Source of the DNA: JBPCRW01 sp050996405
GTDB taxonomy: Bacteria > Acidobacteriota > Blastocatellia > Pyrinomonadales > Pyrinomonadaceae
Assembly: GCA_050996405.1 (NCBI GenBank)
Contig: JBPCRW010000161.1
Coordinates: 1 to 19,802 of the forward strand
Length of the DNA stretch: 19,802 nt
Reading direction: 5' to 3'
A program made the position numbers and the translations under genes. Under the pieces are notes generated by a model, which saw nothing but the letters and a program-made list of their open reading frames with translations, searched no databases and was not told the origin of the DNA. Of the stretch, positions 13,289 through 19,802 are shown piece after piece. Every line of letters starts with the position of its first letter. Within the stretch, counting starts at the first letter, position 1.

Positions 13289-15445
13289 ATGGCAAACGAG
13301 GAAATTAACCAGACCGAAGAAACGGCGAATAACCAGAATTCGGAAATCACAAAAACAAATACTGAAACTGCCGCCGAAGCAAAAGCCGCAGATGAACAAA
13401 GTTCAAACGAAATGGACTTTGGCGCGATTTTAGAGCAGTTTGAGCAGGAACAAACCTTATTCAGCGCGGGCGAATTAGTGCAGGGCAAGGTCGTCGGCGT
13501 TTCTGACCGCGGCATTCTTGTCGATTTCGGCTACAAATCCGAAGGAGTTATTCCGACCGAGGAATTTACCTCTTCCGAAGGCGAGCTAACGGTCAAGCCG
13601 GGCGACGAACTTGAAGTTATTATCAAGAGTATGGATTCGGGTGACAATCCGCCGCAACTTTCTTTCGCGGAAGCCGCGCGCCGCCGCGCGTGGGCTGAAA
13701 TCGAACAAGCCTACAAAGAAGAAAAACCTGTCACAGGACGCATCGTCGATAAAACAAAAGGCGGATTGACGGTCGATATAAACGGCATCGAAGCCTTTCT
13801 GCCCGGCTCGCAGATTGATTCGCGCCCGATTCGCAATCTCGATTCCTACAAAGGACAGGAAATCGAAGCGAAAGTTATCAAGTTCAGCCGCAAACGCAAC
13901 AATATCGTGTTGTCGCGCAAAGTTTTGACCGATGAAGTTGTCAATAAACAAAAGAGCGAAACGCTGAATCAAATCGAAGTCGGCTACGTTATCGAAGGCA
14001 CAGTCAAAAGTTTAACCGAATACGGCGCGTTTGTTGACATCGGCGGACTTGATGGTTTGCTCCACGTAACGGATATGGCTTGGGGCAGATTGCAGAATCC
14101 AAACCAAATGTTTAAGCCGAACGACACCGTGCAGGTCAAAGTTTTAAAACTCGACCGCGAAAGGGAAAAAATTTCGCTTGGATTTAAACAGTTAATTCCA
14201 GATCCCTGGGCAACCGTCGGCGAAATTTATCCGGTCGGCTCGCGCGTTAAAGGAAAAGTTTCCAGCGTGACCGAATACGGCGCGTTTGTCGAGCTTGAAC
14301 CGGGCGTTGAAGGCTTGGTTCACGTTTCGGAAATGTCCTGGTCGCGGCGCAGCAAAAGCCCGAAAAACACCGTTCATCCGGGCGAGGAAGTCGAAGTGCA
14401 GGTTCTCGGAATTGATAACCACGACCGCCGCATCAGTCTGGGAATGAAACAGCTTCAGCCGAATCCTTGGGATACGATTAACGAGCGTTATCACGTCGGC
14501 GACAAGGTGCGAGGCAGAGTTCGCAACTTAACCGATTTCGGCGTGTTTGTCGAAATTGAGCCGGGCGTGGACGGTCTGGTTCATGTTTCCGACATCGCGC
14601 ACTCGAAAAAAATCAAGCATCCAAAAGACGTGCTTAAAAAAGGTGATGAAGTCGAAGCGGTCATTACAAAAATTGACAGCCGCGACCACCGGCTTTCGCT
14701 GTCTATCAAGGAACTTGTGCCAAGCGCGTGGGAGGCGTTCGTCGCCACGCACCGTCCGGGCGACATCGTGCGCGGAAAAATTTCGCGGTTTGCGGGATTC
14801 GGCGTATTTGTCGAATTGGGCGACGAACTCGAAGGCTTGTGTCACATTTCCGAACTTTCCGACGAGCGCGTAAATCGTGCCGAAGATGTAGTGCAAATCG
14901 GACAGGAAATGGATTTTAAAATCTTGAGAATCGAACCGGACGTGCAGAAAATCGGTCTGTCGCACCGCGCCGTCGGTCGTGAAGACGAATCAGCGGTCGA
15001 TACCAAAATTTATTCGACCGAAGCGAAAGGCGGAATGGCTAGCTTAGGCGAACTGGCTAATCTAAAATTCGGCAGAGAGACGGAAGAAACTCCTGTCAAA
15101 GAAGAACCGGCAAAAGCCAAAAAGGAAAAAATTCCGGCGGAAGAAAATATCGAAACGGCTAAAACCGAGCAGCCGGAAGCATCTCCGGCGGAAGAAAAGC
15201 CCGTAGAAAATAAATCTACGGAAGAAACAATTTCTATGGAAGATTCTTCTGCGCCGGAAAATAATCCGTCGGCTGAAAAAGCGGAAACCGCCGCGCCTGC
15301 CGCTTCTGCGGAAGAAACTCCGGCGACGAAAACGGAAACGGGCGAAACTGCCAGCGCGAAAGAACAGCCTTCAGAGGAAAAAACTACGGAAACGACAGAA
15401 GAAACCTCAGAAAAGAAAGCGGCTGAAGAGTCAGCTAATGGTTAA
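13289..15445 (+). CDS. rpsA: 30S ribosomal protein S1
   Basis: The protein is 718 residues from the chosen start, the ATG at 13289 (MANEEINQTEE). An in-frame ATG at 13220 would add 23 residues that do not look like S1, so I reject it. Six S1 RNA-binding repeats follow at about 61-127, 145-212, 231-300, 315-387, 402-474 and 488-561. The central ones carry strongly conserved phrases such as LTEYGAFVDIGGLDGLLHVTD and VTEYGAFVELEPGVEGLVHVSE. The last 120 or so residues are a low-complexity tail rich in Glu, Ala, Thr, Lys and Pro. Six repeats match bacterial S1 proteins that help mRNA bind the 30S subunit. The HU/IHF gene follows by 35 bases, the same neighbourhood as rpsA-ihfB in E. coli. Spacing from AAGGA to the start is long (17 bases), so initiation is weakly marked. 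Confidence 0.97.
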   Translation: MANEEINQTEETANNQNSEITKTNTETAAEAKAADEQSSNEMDFGAILEQFEQEQTLFSAGELVQGKVVGVSDRGILVDFGYKSEGVIPTEEFTSSEGELTVKPGDELEVIIKSMDSGDNPPQLSFAEAARRRAWAEIEQAYKEEKPVTGRIVDKTKGGLTVDINGIEAFLPGSQIDSRPIRNLDSYKGQEIEAKVIKFSRKRNNIVLSRKVLTDEVVNKQKSETLNQIEVGYVIEGTVKSLTEYGAFVDIGGLDGLLHVTDMAWGRLQNPNQMFKPNDTVQVKVLKLDREREKISLGFKQLIPDPWATVGEIYPVGSRVKGKVSSVTEYGAFVELEPGVEGLVHVSEMSWSRRSKSPKNTVHPGEEVEVQVLGIDNHDRRISLGMKQLQPNPWDTINERYHVGDKVRGRVRNLTDFGVFVEIEPGVDGLVHVSDIAHSKKIKHPKDVLKKGDEVEAVITKIDSRDHRLSLSIKELVPSAWEAFVATHRPGDIVRGKISRFAGFGVFVELGDELEGLCHISELSDERVNRAEDVVQIGQEMDFKILRIEPDVQKIGLSHRAVGREDESAVDTKIYSTEAKGGMASLGELANLKFGRETEETPVKEEPAKAKKEKIPAEENIETAKTEQPEASPAEEKPVENKSTEETISMEDSSAPENNPSAEKAETAAPAASAEETPATKTETGETASAKEQPSEEKTTETTEETSEKKAAEESANG

Positions 15446-15480
15446 AATTTTTTAATTAAATTTCGAGAGGTTAATGTTTA

Positions 15481-15756
15481 ATGACAAAAGCGGATTTAGT
15501 AGAACAAGTCGCCAGCGAAGCGGAAATGACGAAAAAGGATGCCGAACAGCTTGTCGAAATCATTTTTGAGAGTATTATCGGCGCGTTGAACAAAGGTGAA
15601 AAAATCGAGTTGCGCGGTTTCGGAAGTTTCAGAACGCGCCAGCGCGGGGCGCGAAAAGGACGCAATCCGAAAACCGGAGCTGCCGTTAGCATTCCGGCAA
15701 AACGGGTTGCGTATTTCAAACCCGGCAAAGAATTAAAAGAAGTAATCAACGCTTGA
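15481..15756 (+). CDS. HU/IHF-family nucleoid DNA-binding protein
   Basis: This 91-residue histone-like protein has the typical opening MTKADLVEQVA, a dimer helix region (16-40), and the arm motif GFGSFRTRQRGARKGRNPKTG (about 46-66). It ends with the conserved FKPGKELKE. It should form dimers that bend DNA. The place right after rpsA matches ihfB in proteobacteria, but the sequence alone does not separate HU from an IHF-beta-like subunit, so no symbol is given. GAGAGG at 15465-15470 lies ten bases before the ATG and is one of the best ribosome-binding sites in the window. An out-of-frame ATG at 15474 between the two is ignored. Confidence 0.95.
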   Translation: MTKADLVEQVASEAEMTKKDAEQLVEIIFESIIGALNKGEKIELRGFGSFRTRQRGARKGRNPKTGAAVSIPAKRVAYFKPGKELKEVINA

Positions 15757-15836
15757 TAGTGGTGAGTGGTGAATGGTGAGTGGTGAGTTTTAAAACTGCC
15801 TTTAACTCACCACTCACCATTCACCCATCACAACTA
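15757..15836. repeat. imperfect palindrome, GTGAGTGGTGAAT family, copy 2
   Basis: It starts at the first base after the HU stop codon. The left arm (15757-15792) pairs with the right arm (about 15802-15836) over roughly 34 bases with a few mismatches. It ends three bases before the HIT-gene ATG. The same family occurs at 1765-1837. Confidence 0.88.
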
Positions 15837-15839
15837 AAT

Positions 15840-16328
15840 ATGGATGTGTTGTGGAGTCCCTGGCGATACGACTACGTCAATGCGGATAATAAAAAACAGG
15901 CAATAAATGATTGCGTGTTTTGCTCGATTCTGGCAAGCCCGGCGACGGACGAAGAAAAATTTATTCTTCGCCGCGACGGTTTTAATTTTGTCATTCTCAA
16001 TAAATATCCATACACGAGCGGGCATTTGATGATTGTGCCTTTCGCGCATCTTGCCGAACTCGACGAACTGCCGAAAGAGGCGAGCGACGAAATGATGGAT
16101 TTGACGAAACATTGCCAGACGGTTTTGCGCGAAGTTTATCAGCCCGACGGAATCAATCTCGGAATGAATCTCGGCAGAGCGGCGGGCGCGGGCATCGCCG
16201 GACACTTGCATATGCATATTTTGCCGCGCTGGGTTGGCGACGCGAATTTTATGACCACAGTCGGACAAACCCGCACGATTCCCGAAAGTTTGATTACTAC
16301 GTATCAAAAACTCAAAGGAAAAATTTAA
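15840..16328 (+). CDS. HIT-family nucleotide hydrolase/transferase (Ap4A phosphorylase-like)
   Basis: The ATG at 15840 gives a 162-residue protein starting MDVLWSPWRYDYV, the usual beginning of this HIT subfamily. The frame extends 20 codons further upstream, but those codons translate the palindrome and are rejected. CVFC (25-28) and a conserved LNKYPYTSGHLMIVP stretch (53-67) precede the histidine triad GHLHMHILPRW, with His122, His124 and His126. His124 is the expected nucleophile. Members act on dinucleoside polyphosphates or AMP derivatives. The WSPWR-type N-terminus is seen in ATP adenylyltransferase-like proteins. The exact substrate cannot be told from sequence. No Shine-Dalgarno is possible here, because the palindrome runs to within three bases of the start. 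Confidence 0.92.
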   Translation: MDVLWSPWRYDYVNADNKKQAINDCVFCSILASPATDEEKFILRRDGFNFVILNKYPYTSGHLMIVPFAHLAELDELPKEASDEMMDLTKHCQTVLREVYQPDGINLGMNLGRAAGAGIAGHLHMHILPRWVGDANFMTTVGQTRTIPESLITTYQKLKGKI

Positions 16329-16435
16329 ACGCGAATAGGACGCGGATTTGCACGGATTCAAGCGGATTATCACAGAGTATTTAAAAAGAATCTGCGTTAA
16401 TCCGTAAAATCCGTGTTTATCCGTGTCCTATTTTT
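16326..16435. repeat. imperfect palindrome, ACGCGGATTnnCACGGATT family
   Basis: The left arm (about 16332-16368) carries AATAGGACGCGGATT and CACGGATTCAAGCGGATT. The right arm (about 16389-16433) is the inverted counterpart ending in ATCCGTGTCCTATT. It spans the space between the HIT gene and aroB and ends about 16 bases before the aroB ATG. Confidence 0.85.
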
Positions 16436-16451
16436 CTGCGATAATTCTCCG

Positions 16452-17612
16452 ATGAGCAAAACCGTAAAAATAAAGTTAAAAGGCAAACCTGAAAATTACG
16501 AAATTAAAATCGGTCACGGGTTTTTGGAAAATTGCGGCGACCAAATTAGAAATTCGCCAACGGAAATGGCAAGTAAAATCGCCATCGTTTCCAACCGAAA
16601 AGTTTTCCGCTTGTATGGAAAAGCGGTTGAAAACAGTTTGAAAAAATCCGGCTTTAAAGTTTTTGTCCGGCTCATCGGCGACGGCGAAAAGTATAAAAAC
16701 TTTTCCGTGTTGGAAAAAACTTTAAAATTTTTCAGCGAAAACAAATTGACGCGAACCGATGCCATTCTTGCGCTCGGCGGCGGCGTGGTCGGCGATTTGA
16801 CGGGCTTTGCCGCGTCCGTTTATCTGCGCGGAATTTCTTTTATTCAAATGCCGACGACGCTTTTGTCAATGATTGATTCGTCGGTCGGCGGCAAAACGGC
16901 GGTCAACAGCCGGTTCGGAAAAAATCTCATCGGGACTTTTTACCAGCCGGACGCGGTTTTGATTGACCCGCAGGTTTTGCAAACTCTCGCGCCGCGCGAA
17001 ATCACCGCCGGTTTTTGCGAAGCCGTCAAACAGGGCGCGATTTCGGGTCAAAATCTTTTTAATCAAACCGCAGATTTTCTGAAAAAATATCCGGTGGAAA
17101 ATTTCAAAAAATACTCTTCGGATGAAAATTTTCACGATGATTTACAAAACCTGCTCGCGTCGCAAATTGCTTTTAAAGCCAAAATTGTTGCCGGAGACGA
17201 ATATGAAAACGTCAATCGCACGGATTTTCGTTCACGCAAAATTCTTAATTTCGGTCATACAATTGCTCACGCGCTTGAGAAAATTACAGATTATTCCTAC
17301 TTCAAACACGGCGAAGCGGTCGGCTACGGAATTTTAGCTGCCGGAGAAATTTCAAAAACAGTTGCAAATTTTAATCAAAATGAATTAAAATCGTTAAACG
17401 ATGTTGTCAGAATGACGGGAACTCTTCCCGCCGCAGACAACATCGAGACTGAGAAAATTATTCAAGCCTTTGCCTTTGATAAAAAACAAATCGGCGAATC
17501 TCTCCAATGGATTCTATTGGAAGCAATCGGCAAACCTAAAATTCTTCAGAACAGAGACATCCCGAATCAAGTGATAAAAAAATCTCTTGAGAAAGTGTTG
17601 AAAAATAAATGA
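16452..17612 (+). CDS. aroB: 3-dehydroquinate synthase
   Basis: This is a 386-residue enzyme of the shikimate pathway that converts DAHP to 3-dehydroquinate using NAD and a metal ion in the cytoplasm. The start at 16452 (MSKTVKIKLKG) is preferred. A further 13 in-frame codons upstream translate the palindrome. Recognition points are GDGEKYK, the nucleotide-binding GGGVVGD (109-115), MPTTLLSMIDSSVGGKTAVN, CEAVKQGAI with metal ligand Glu190, LNFGHTIAHALE with His269 and KHGEAVGYG with His286. All three expected metal ligands are therefore present and the length is normal. No Shine-Dalgarno is visible upstream. No other shikimate gene is in the window. Confidence 0.97.
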   Translation: MSKTVKIKLKGKPENYEIKIGHGFLENCGDQIRNSPTEMASKIAIVSNRKVFRLYGKAVENSLKKSGFKVFVRLIGDGEKYKNFSVLEKTLKFFSENKLTRTDAILALGGGVVGDLTGFAASVYLRGISFIQMPTTLLSMIDSSVGGKTAVNSRFGKNLIGTFYQPDAVLIDPQVLQTLAPREITAGFCEAVKQGAISGQNLFNQTADFLKKYPVENFKKYSSDENFHDDLQNLLASQIAFKAKIVAGDEYENVNRTDFRSRKILNFGHTIAHALEKITDYSYFKHGEAVGYGILAAGEISKTVANFNQNELKSLNDVVRMTGTLPAADNIETEKIIQAFAFDKKQIGESLQWILLEAIGKPKILQNRDIPNQVIKKSLEKVLKNK

Positions 17613-17646
17613 CTCCAAAATGCAGGTAGTTTAAGGAGTGCGGAAA

Positions 17647-18060
17647 ATGAATAAAAATATCTTGAACAAATATCGCGGCGCGGAGTTGGGCGGCGCGAGC
17701 GTCAAATTTTTAATTGTCGCGGTGATTTTAGTTGTGGCGGCAAACGCCGGTTATAATTATATTCCGACCGCGTATCAGGGCGAGAATTTCAAACAGGAAA
17801 TGCAGACGGCGGTCGTTCAGGGACTCGCGCTGCCGCCGCAGGCTGGAAATCCGGTGGATGCGACTAAAGGCAGGCTGATAAGAATAGCGACCGATAATCA
17901 ATTGCCGCCCGCTTTTATTGACGTTCGGCAGGTGAATAATGTTTTGACGGCGCACGTCAGATATTCAAAAGATGTCAGCATTGTGCCTTTCGGAATTTAC
18001 AATTATCATTATGAATTCGACCACACCGCCACGCCGACCGGATTTTTGCTGAAACAATAA
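17647..18060 (+). CDS. small single-span membrane protein of unknown function
   Basis: This 137-residue protein starts at the ATG at 17647, eight bases after a strong AAGGAG (17633-17638). An upstream in-frame GTG overlaps that ribosome-binding site and is rejected. After a short polar N-terminus there is one hydrophobic helix (about 19-37, SVKFLIVAVILVVAANAGY). The rest (38-137) is predicted to lie outside the membrane, with the phrase YNYHYEFDHTA near the end and two Pro-rich turns. I recall similar short proteins in Acidobacteria but cannot assign a function. It follows aroB by 34 bases, so it may share its transcript. Its stop codon abuts the stop of the convergent radical SAM gene. Confidence 0.8.
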   Translation: MNKNILNKYRGAELGGASVKFLIVAVILVVAANAGYNYIPTAYQGENFKQEMQTAVVQGLALPPQAGNPVDATKGRLIRIATDNQLPPAFIDVRQVNNVLTAHVRYSKDVSIVPFGIYNYHYEFDHTATPTGFLLKQ

Positions 18061-19802
18061 TCAAACACCGATTGCAAGCGCGGATTGAATTTTCAAAGGC
18101 TGAATTTGAATCAGACTCATCGGCGCGTCTGCCAACCATGTTGTCGGGCAAACTCCGCAAGTCGTGCATTTTTCGACCGCCGGACACGGCTTACTCGATA
18201 AAGCCGCTTGCGATTTTTCGTGTTCTTCGCGCAAAAATTCAAACGATAAACCCGAATCGACAATCGACCAGGGCAGAAATTCTTCATAGAGGCGGCTGCG
18301 CGAAATGTGAAACTCGCCGTCAAAATTCATATTTCGCAAAGTATCTCTGATATTTTCGCCGGTTCGCGCCGCCGTTTCGATAACTTTGGAAACTGTTCGG
18401 TCGCCCGAAGAAAAAAGGGCTTGTTCGTGCGCGATTCTTGCTGACATAAAACGAACTTCCGCATTTGGAATGCGCGACAAACCTTTGCAGACGTATTTAA
18501 TTTTCTGTTTCAATTCCTTTTCGCCGCAAATCGCGTCCCATTGCAGAGGCGTATTCGGTTTCGGCACAAAACCGTTTAAGCTGGTAATAATTTTCCCCGC
18601 GCGCCCGAATTTTTTACCGGCTTCGAGCATACGATTTTTGATGCGCTCGACCAAAACAAAAATCTCGTCTAAATCTTCCTGTGTTTCAGTCGGCAGACCA
18701 ACCATCATATAAAGTTTGACGGTCAGCATTCCTCTGTCGAAAATCGCGCCGCAGATGTCAACAATTTCGTCGTTCGTCAGATTTTTGTTGATGACGCGGC
18801 GCAGTCTGTCCGAGCCGGTTTCGGGAGCGACGGCGATTTGCTGGTCGTTTGATTCAACTAAAGCATCGAGCAGTTCGTCGGAAATCTGGTCAAGCCGCAA
18901 AGATGAAACCGTGATTTTATAATCCATCGCGCGGAGTTCGCGTAAAATCGTGGAAATTTCGGGATGGTCGCAGACGGCGGTTGAAACAAGCCCAATTTTA
19001 TTTGTCTTGGAACGCCATTGACGCGCTTTTGCGAGAATATCTTTGGCGGGAACGACGCGCGGCGGATAATAATTATAACCCGCCCAGCAAAAGCGGCAGC
19101 CTTGCGAACAGCCGCGCGAAATTTCGACTAAAAGCCTGTCACCCATTTCCGCGCCCGGACTCCAAACCGAAGTTGAAGGGCAGAAAATATCTTGATTGAT
19201 TAAAAAATCGGCAAGTTCGGTTTCGCCGCGTTTCATCGCGCGTCTCAAAGTTCCTTCCTTCGGATTGACAGCGGCGAGCGCGCGTCCGACTCGTTTCGGA
19301 ACGCCTTCTTCTTTCGGAACGTAATCAAAAATTGTGCCGTCGTCGTTGTAAATTACATGATACAAACTCGGAATATAAAAACCGCGTTTGAGTCTGGCAA
19401 GATTCAATAAAATTTCGTCTTTCGCGCCGCCCCGCAAAATTGCGTCAACCATTTGATAAACGAGAATTTCGCCTTCGCCAACGGCGATGATGTCTGTAAA
19501 ATCGGCAATCGGTTCGGGATTGAGAAAAGAAGCCGCGCCGCCCATGACAACGAGCGGATGAAAATGATTTCGTTCGCGCGACCAGACGGGAATCTGCGAT
19601 ATTTGCAGCATTCGCGCCATATTTAAATAATCGGTTTCAAAGGATATCGAAAAAGCGACGACATCGAAATCTTTGACCGGCGTTTGCGTTTCTAAAGACA
19701 GAAGCGGCGTGCGCGACTTTTCGTATACACGCGTCTCGTCAGCGTCAGGCAGAAAAACCCTTTCGCACGCGACTTCCGGTATTCGGTTAAAAAGCTCGTA
19801 CA
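18061..19802 (-). CDS. B12-binding-type radical SAM protein (N-terminus cut by window edge)
   Basis: The reverse frame is open from the stop at 18061 to the window edge. The 60 codons upstream of the internal Met at 19620 read like the family (ERVFLPD, DFDVVAFSISFETDYLN), so the gene starts beyond the window. Numbering from that internal Met, the cobalamin-binding-like domain ends near residue 65 (VVMGGAASFLNPEPIADF, VGEGE). The radical SAM cluster motif is CSQGCRFC (Cys171, Cys175, Cys178) in ISRGCSQGCRFCWAG, and the core runs to about 360. A C-terminal cysteine group (Cys479, Cys485, Cys488, Cys491) could hold another iron-sulfur cluster. It resembles the uncharacterised radical SAM family often found beside DUF2344 genes, but no such partner lies downstream here, because the next gene is convergent. 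Confidence 0.92.
   Translation of the reverse strand, partial: YELFNRIPEVACERVFLPDADETRVYEKSRTPLLSLETQTPVKDFDVVAFSISFETDYLNMARMLQISQIPVWSRERNHFHPLVVMGGAASFLNPEPIADFTDIIAVGEGEILVYQMVDAILRGGAKDEILLNLARLKRGFYIPSLYHVIYNDDGTIFDYVPKEEGVPKRVGRALAAVNPKEGTLRRAMKRGETELADFLINQDIFCPSTSVWSPGAEMGDRLLVEISRGCSQGCRFCWAGYNYYPPRVVPAKDILAKARQWRSKTNKIGLVSTAVCDHPEISTILRELRAMDYKITVSSLRLDQISDELLDALVESNDQQIAVAPETGSDRLRRVINKNLTNDEIVDICGAIFDRGMLTVKLYMMVGLPTETQEDLDEIFVLVERIKNRMLEAGKKFGRAGKIITSLNGFVPKPNTPLQWDAICGEKELKQKIKYVCKGLSRIPNAEVRFMSARIAHEQALFSSGDRTVSKVIETAARTGENIRDTLRNMNFDGEFHISRSRLYEEFLPWSIVDSGLSFEFLREEHEKSQAALSSKPCPAVEKCTTCGVCPTTWLADAPMSLIQIQPLKIQSALAIGV

Noticed and set aside
14528..14965. 145-codon minus-strand open frame inside rpsA
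   Set aside because: It is a shadow of the S1 repeats, and similar shadows recur along the gene because the repeats are similar.
15780..15839. 20-codon extension of the HIT gene
   Set aside because: These codons lie in the palindrome. The family begins at MDVLWSPWR.
15834..16373. 179-codon minus-strand open frame opposite the HIT gene
   Set aside because: It is a shadow of the HIT gene, which has an intact histidine triad. The reverse translation shows no domain.
16413..16451. 13-codon extension of aroB
   Set aside because: These codons are mostly in the right arm of the palindrome and unlike AroB N-termini.

Overview
The window looks like a core chromosomal region of a free-living Gram-negative bacterium. 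The best guess is Acidobacteriota, perhaps class Blastocatellia. This rests on style rather than on a marker gene: a MacA/MacB-type exporter with long spacers, CPxCG zinc-ribbon plus FHA plus serine/threonine-kinase proteins, weak or absent Shine-Dalgarno sequences at several starts, and many long intergenic palindromes. The assignment is inference.

Layout. Bases 1-3424 (minus strand) hold a tripartite exporter operon: an adaptor with a very long coiled coil, an ABC ATPase, and a MacB/FtsX-like permease cut by the window edge. Bases 3714-8920 (plus strand) hold a phospho-signalling cassette: a zinc-ribbon/FHA protein, a soluble Ser/Thr kinase with two zinc ribbons and a C-terminal FHA domain, an RDD membrane protein, and an FHA-GAF-PP2C (SpoIIE/RsbU-type) phosphatase. 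Kinase, phosphatase and phosphothreonine-reading domains therefore lie side by side. Bases 8933-10717 (minus) encode a B12-binding-type radical SAM protein.

Bases 10720-11646 form a gene-poor scar. It has a terminator, a 45-nt 3' fragment of tRNA-Phe(GAA) that breaks off at the edge of the anticodon loop (a typical integrase attachment-site remnant), two head-to-tail 11-bp repeats, a decayed Rossmann/SLOG-like fragment, a perfect 17-bp hairpin, and about ten degenerate 21-bp tandem units that translate as heptads in a frame with no usual start codon. This is the least ordinary part of the window.

Bases 11647-18060 (plus) return to core genes: pilT, rpsA (six S1 domains and an acidic tail), an HU/IHF-family gene directly after rpsA, a HIT-family hydrolase/transferase, aroB, and a small single-membrane-span protein. 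Bases 18061-19802 (minus) encode a second, unrelated B12-type radical SAM protein, incomplete at its N-terminus and abutting its convergent neighbour with no spacer.

Six long imperfect palindromes of at least four sequence families occupy intergenic spaces. Four of them end 3 to 16 bases before a likely start codon, where a ribosome-binding site would be expected, and two have generated false N-terminal extensions of the open frames. A wholly new multi-gene system is not evident. The items most worth following are the tRNA-Phe scar with its 21-bp repeat array, the palindrome families at gene starts, and the zinc-ribbon/FHA/kinase/phosphatase cassette.
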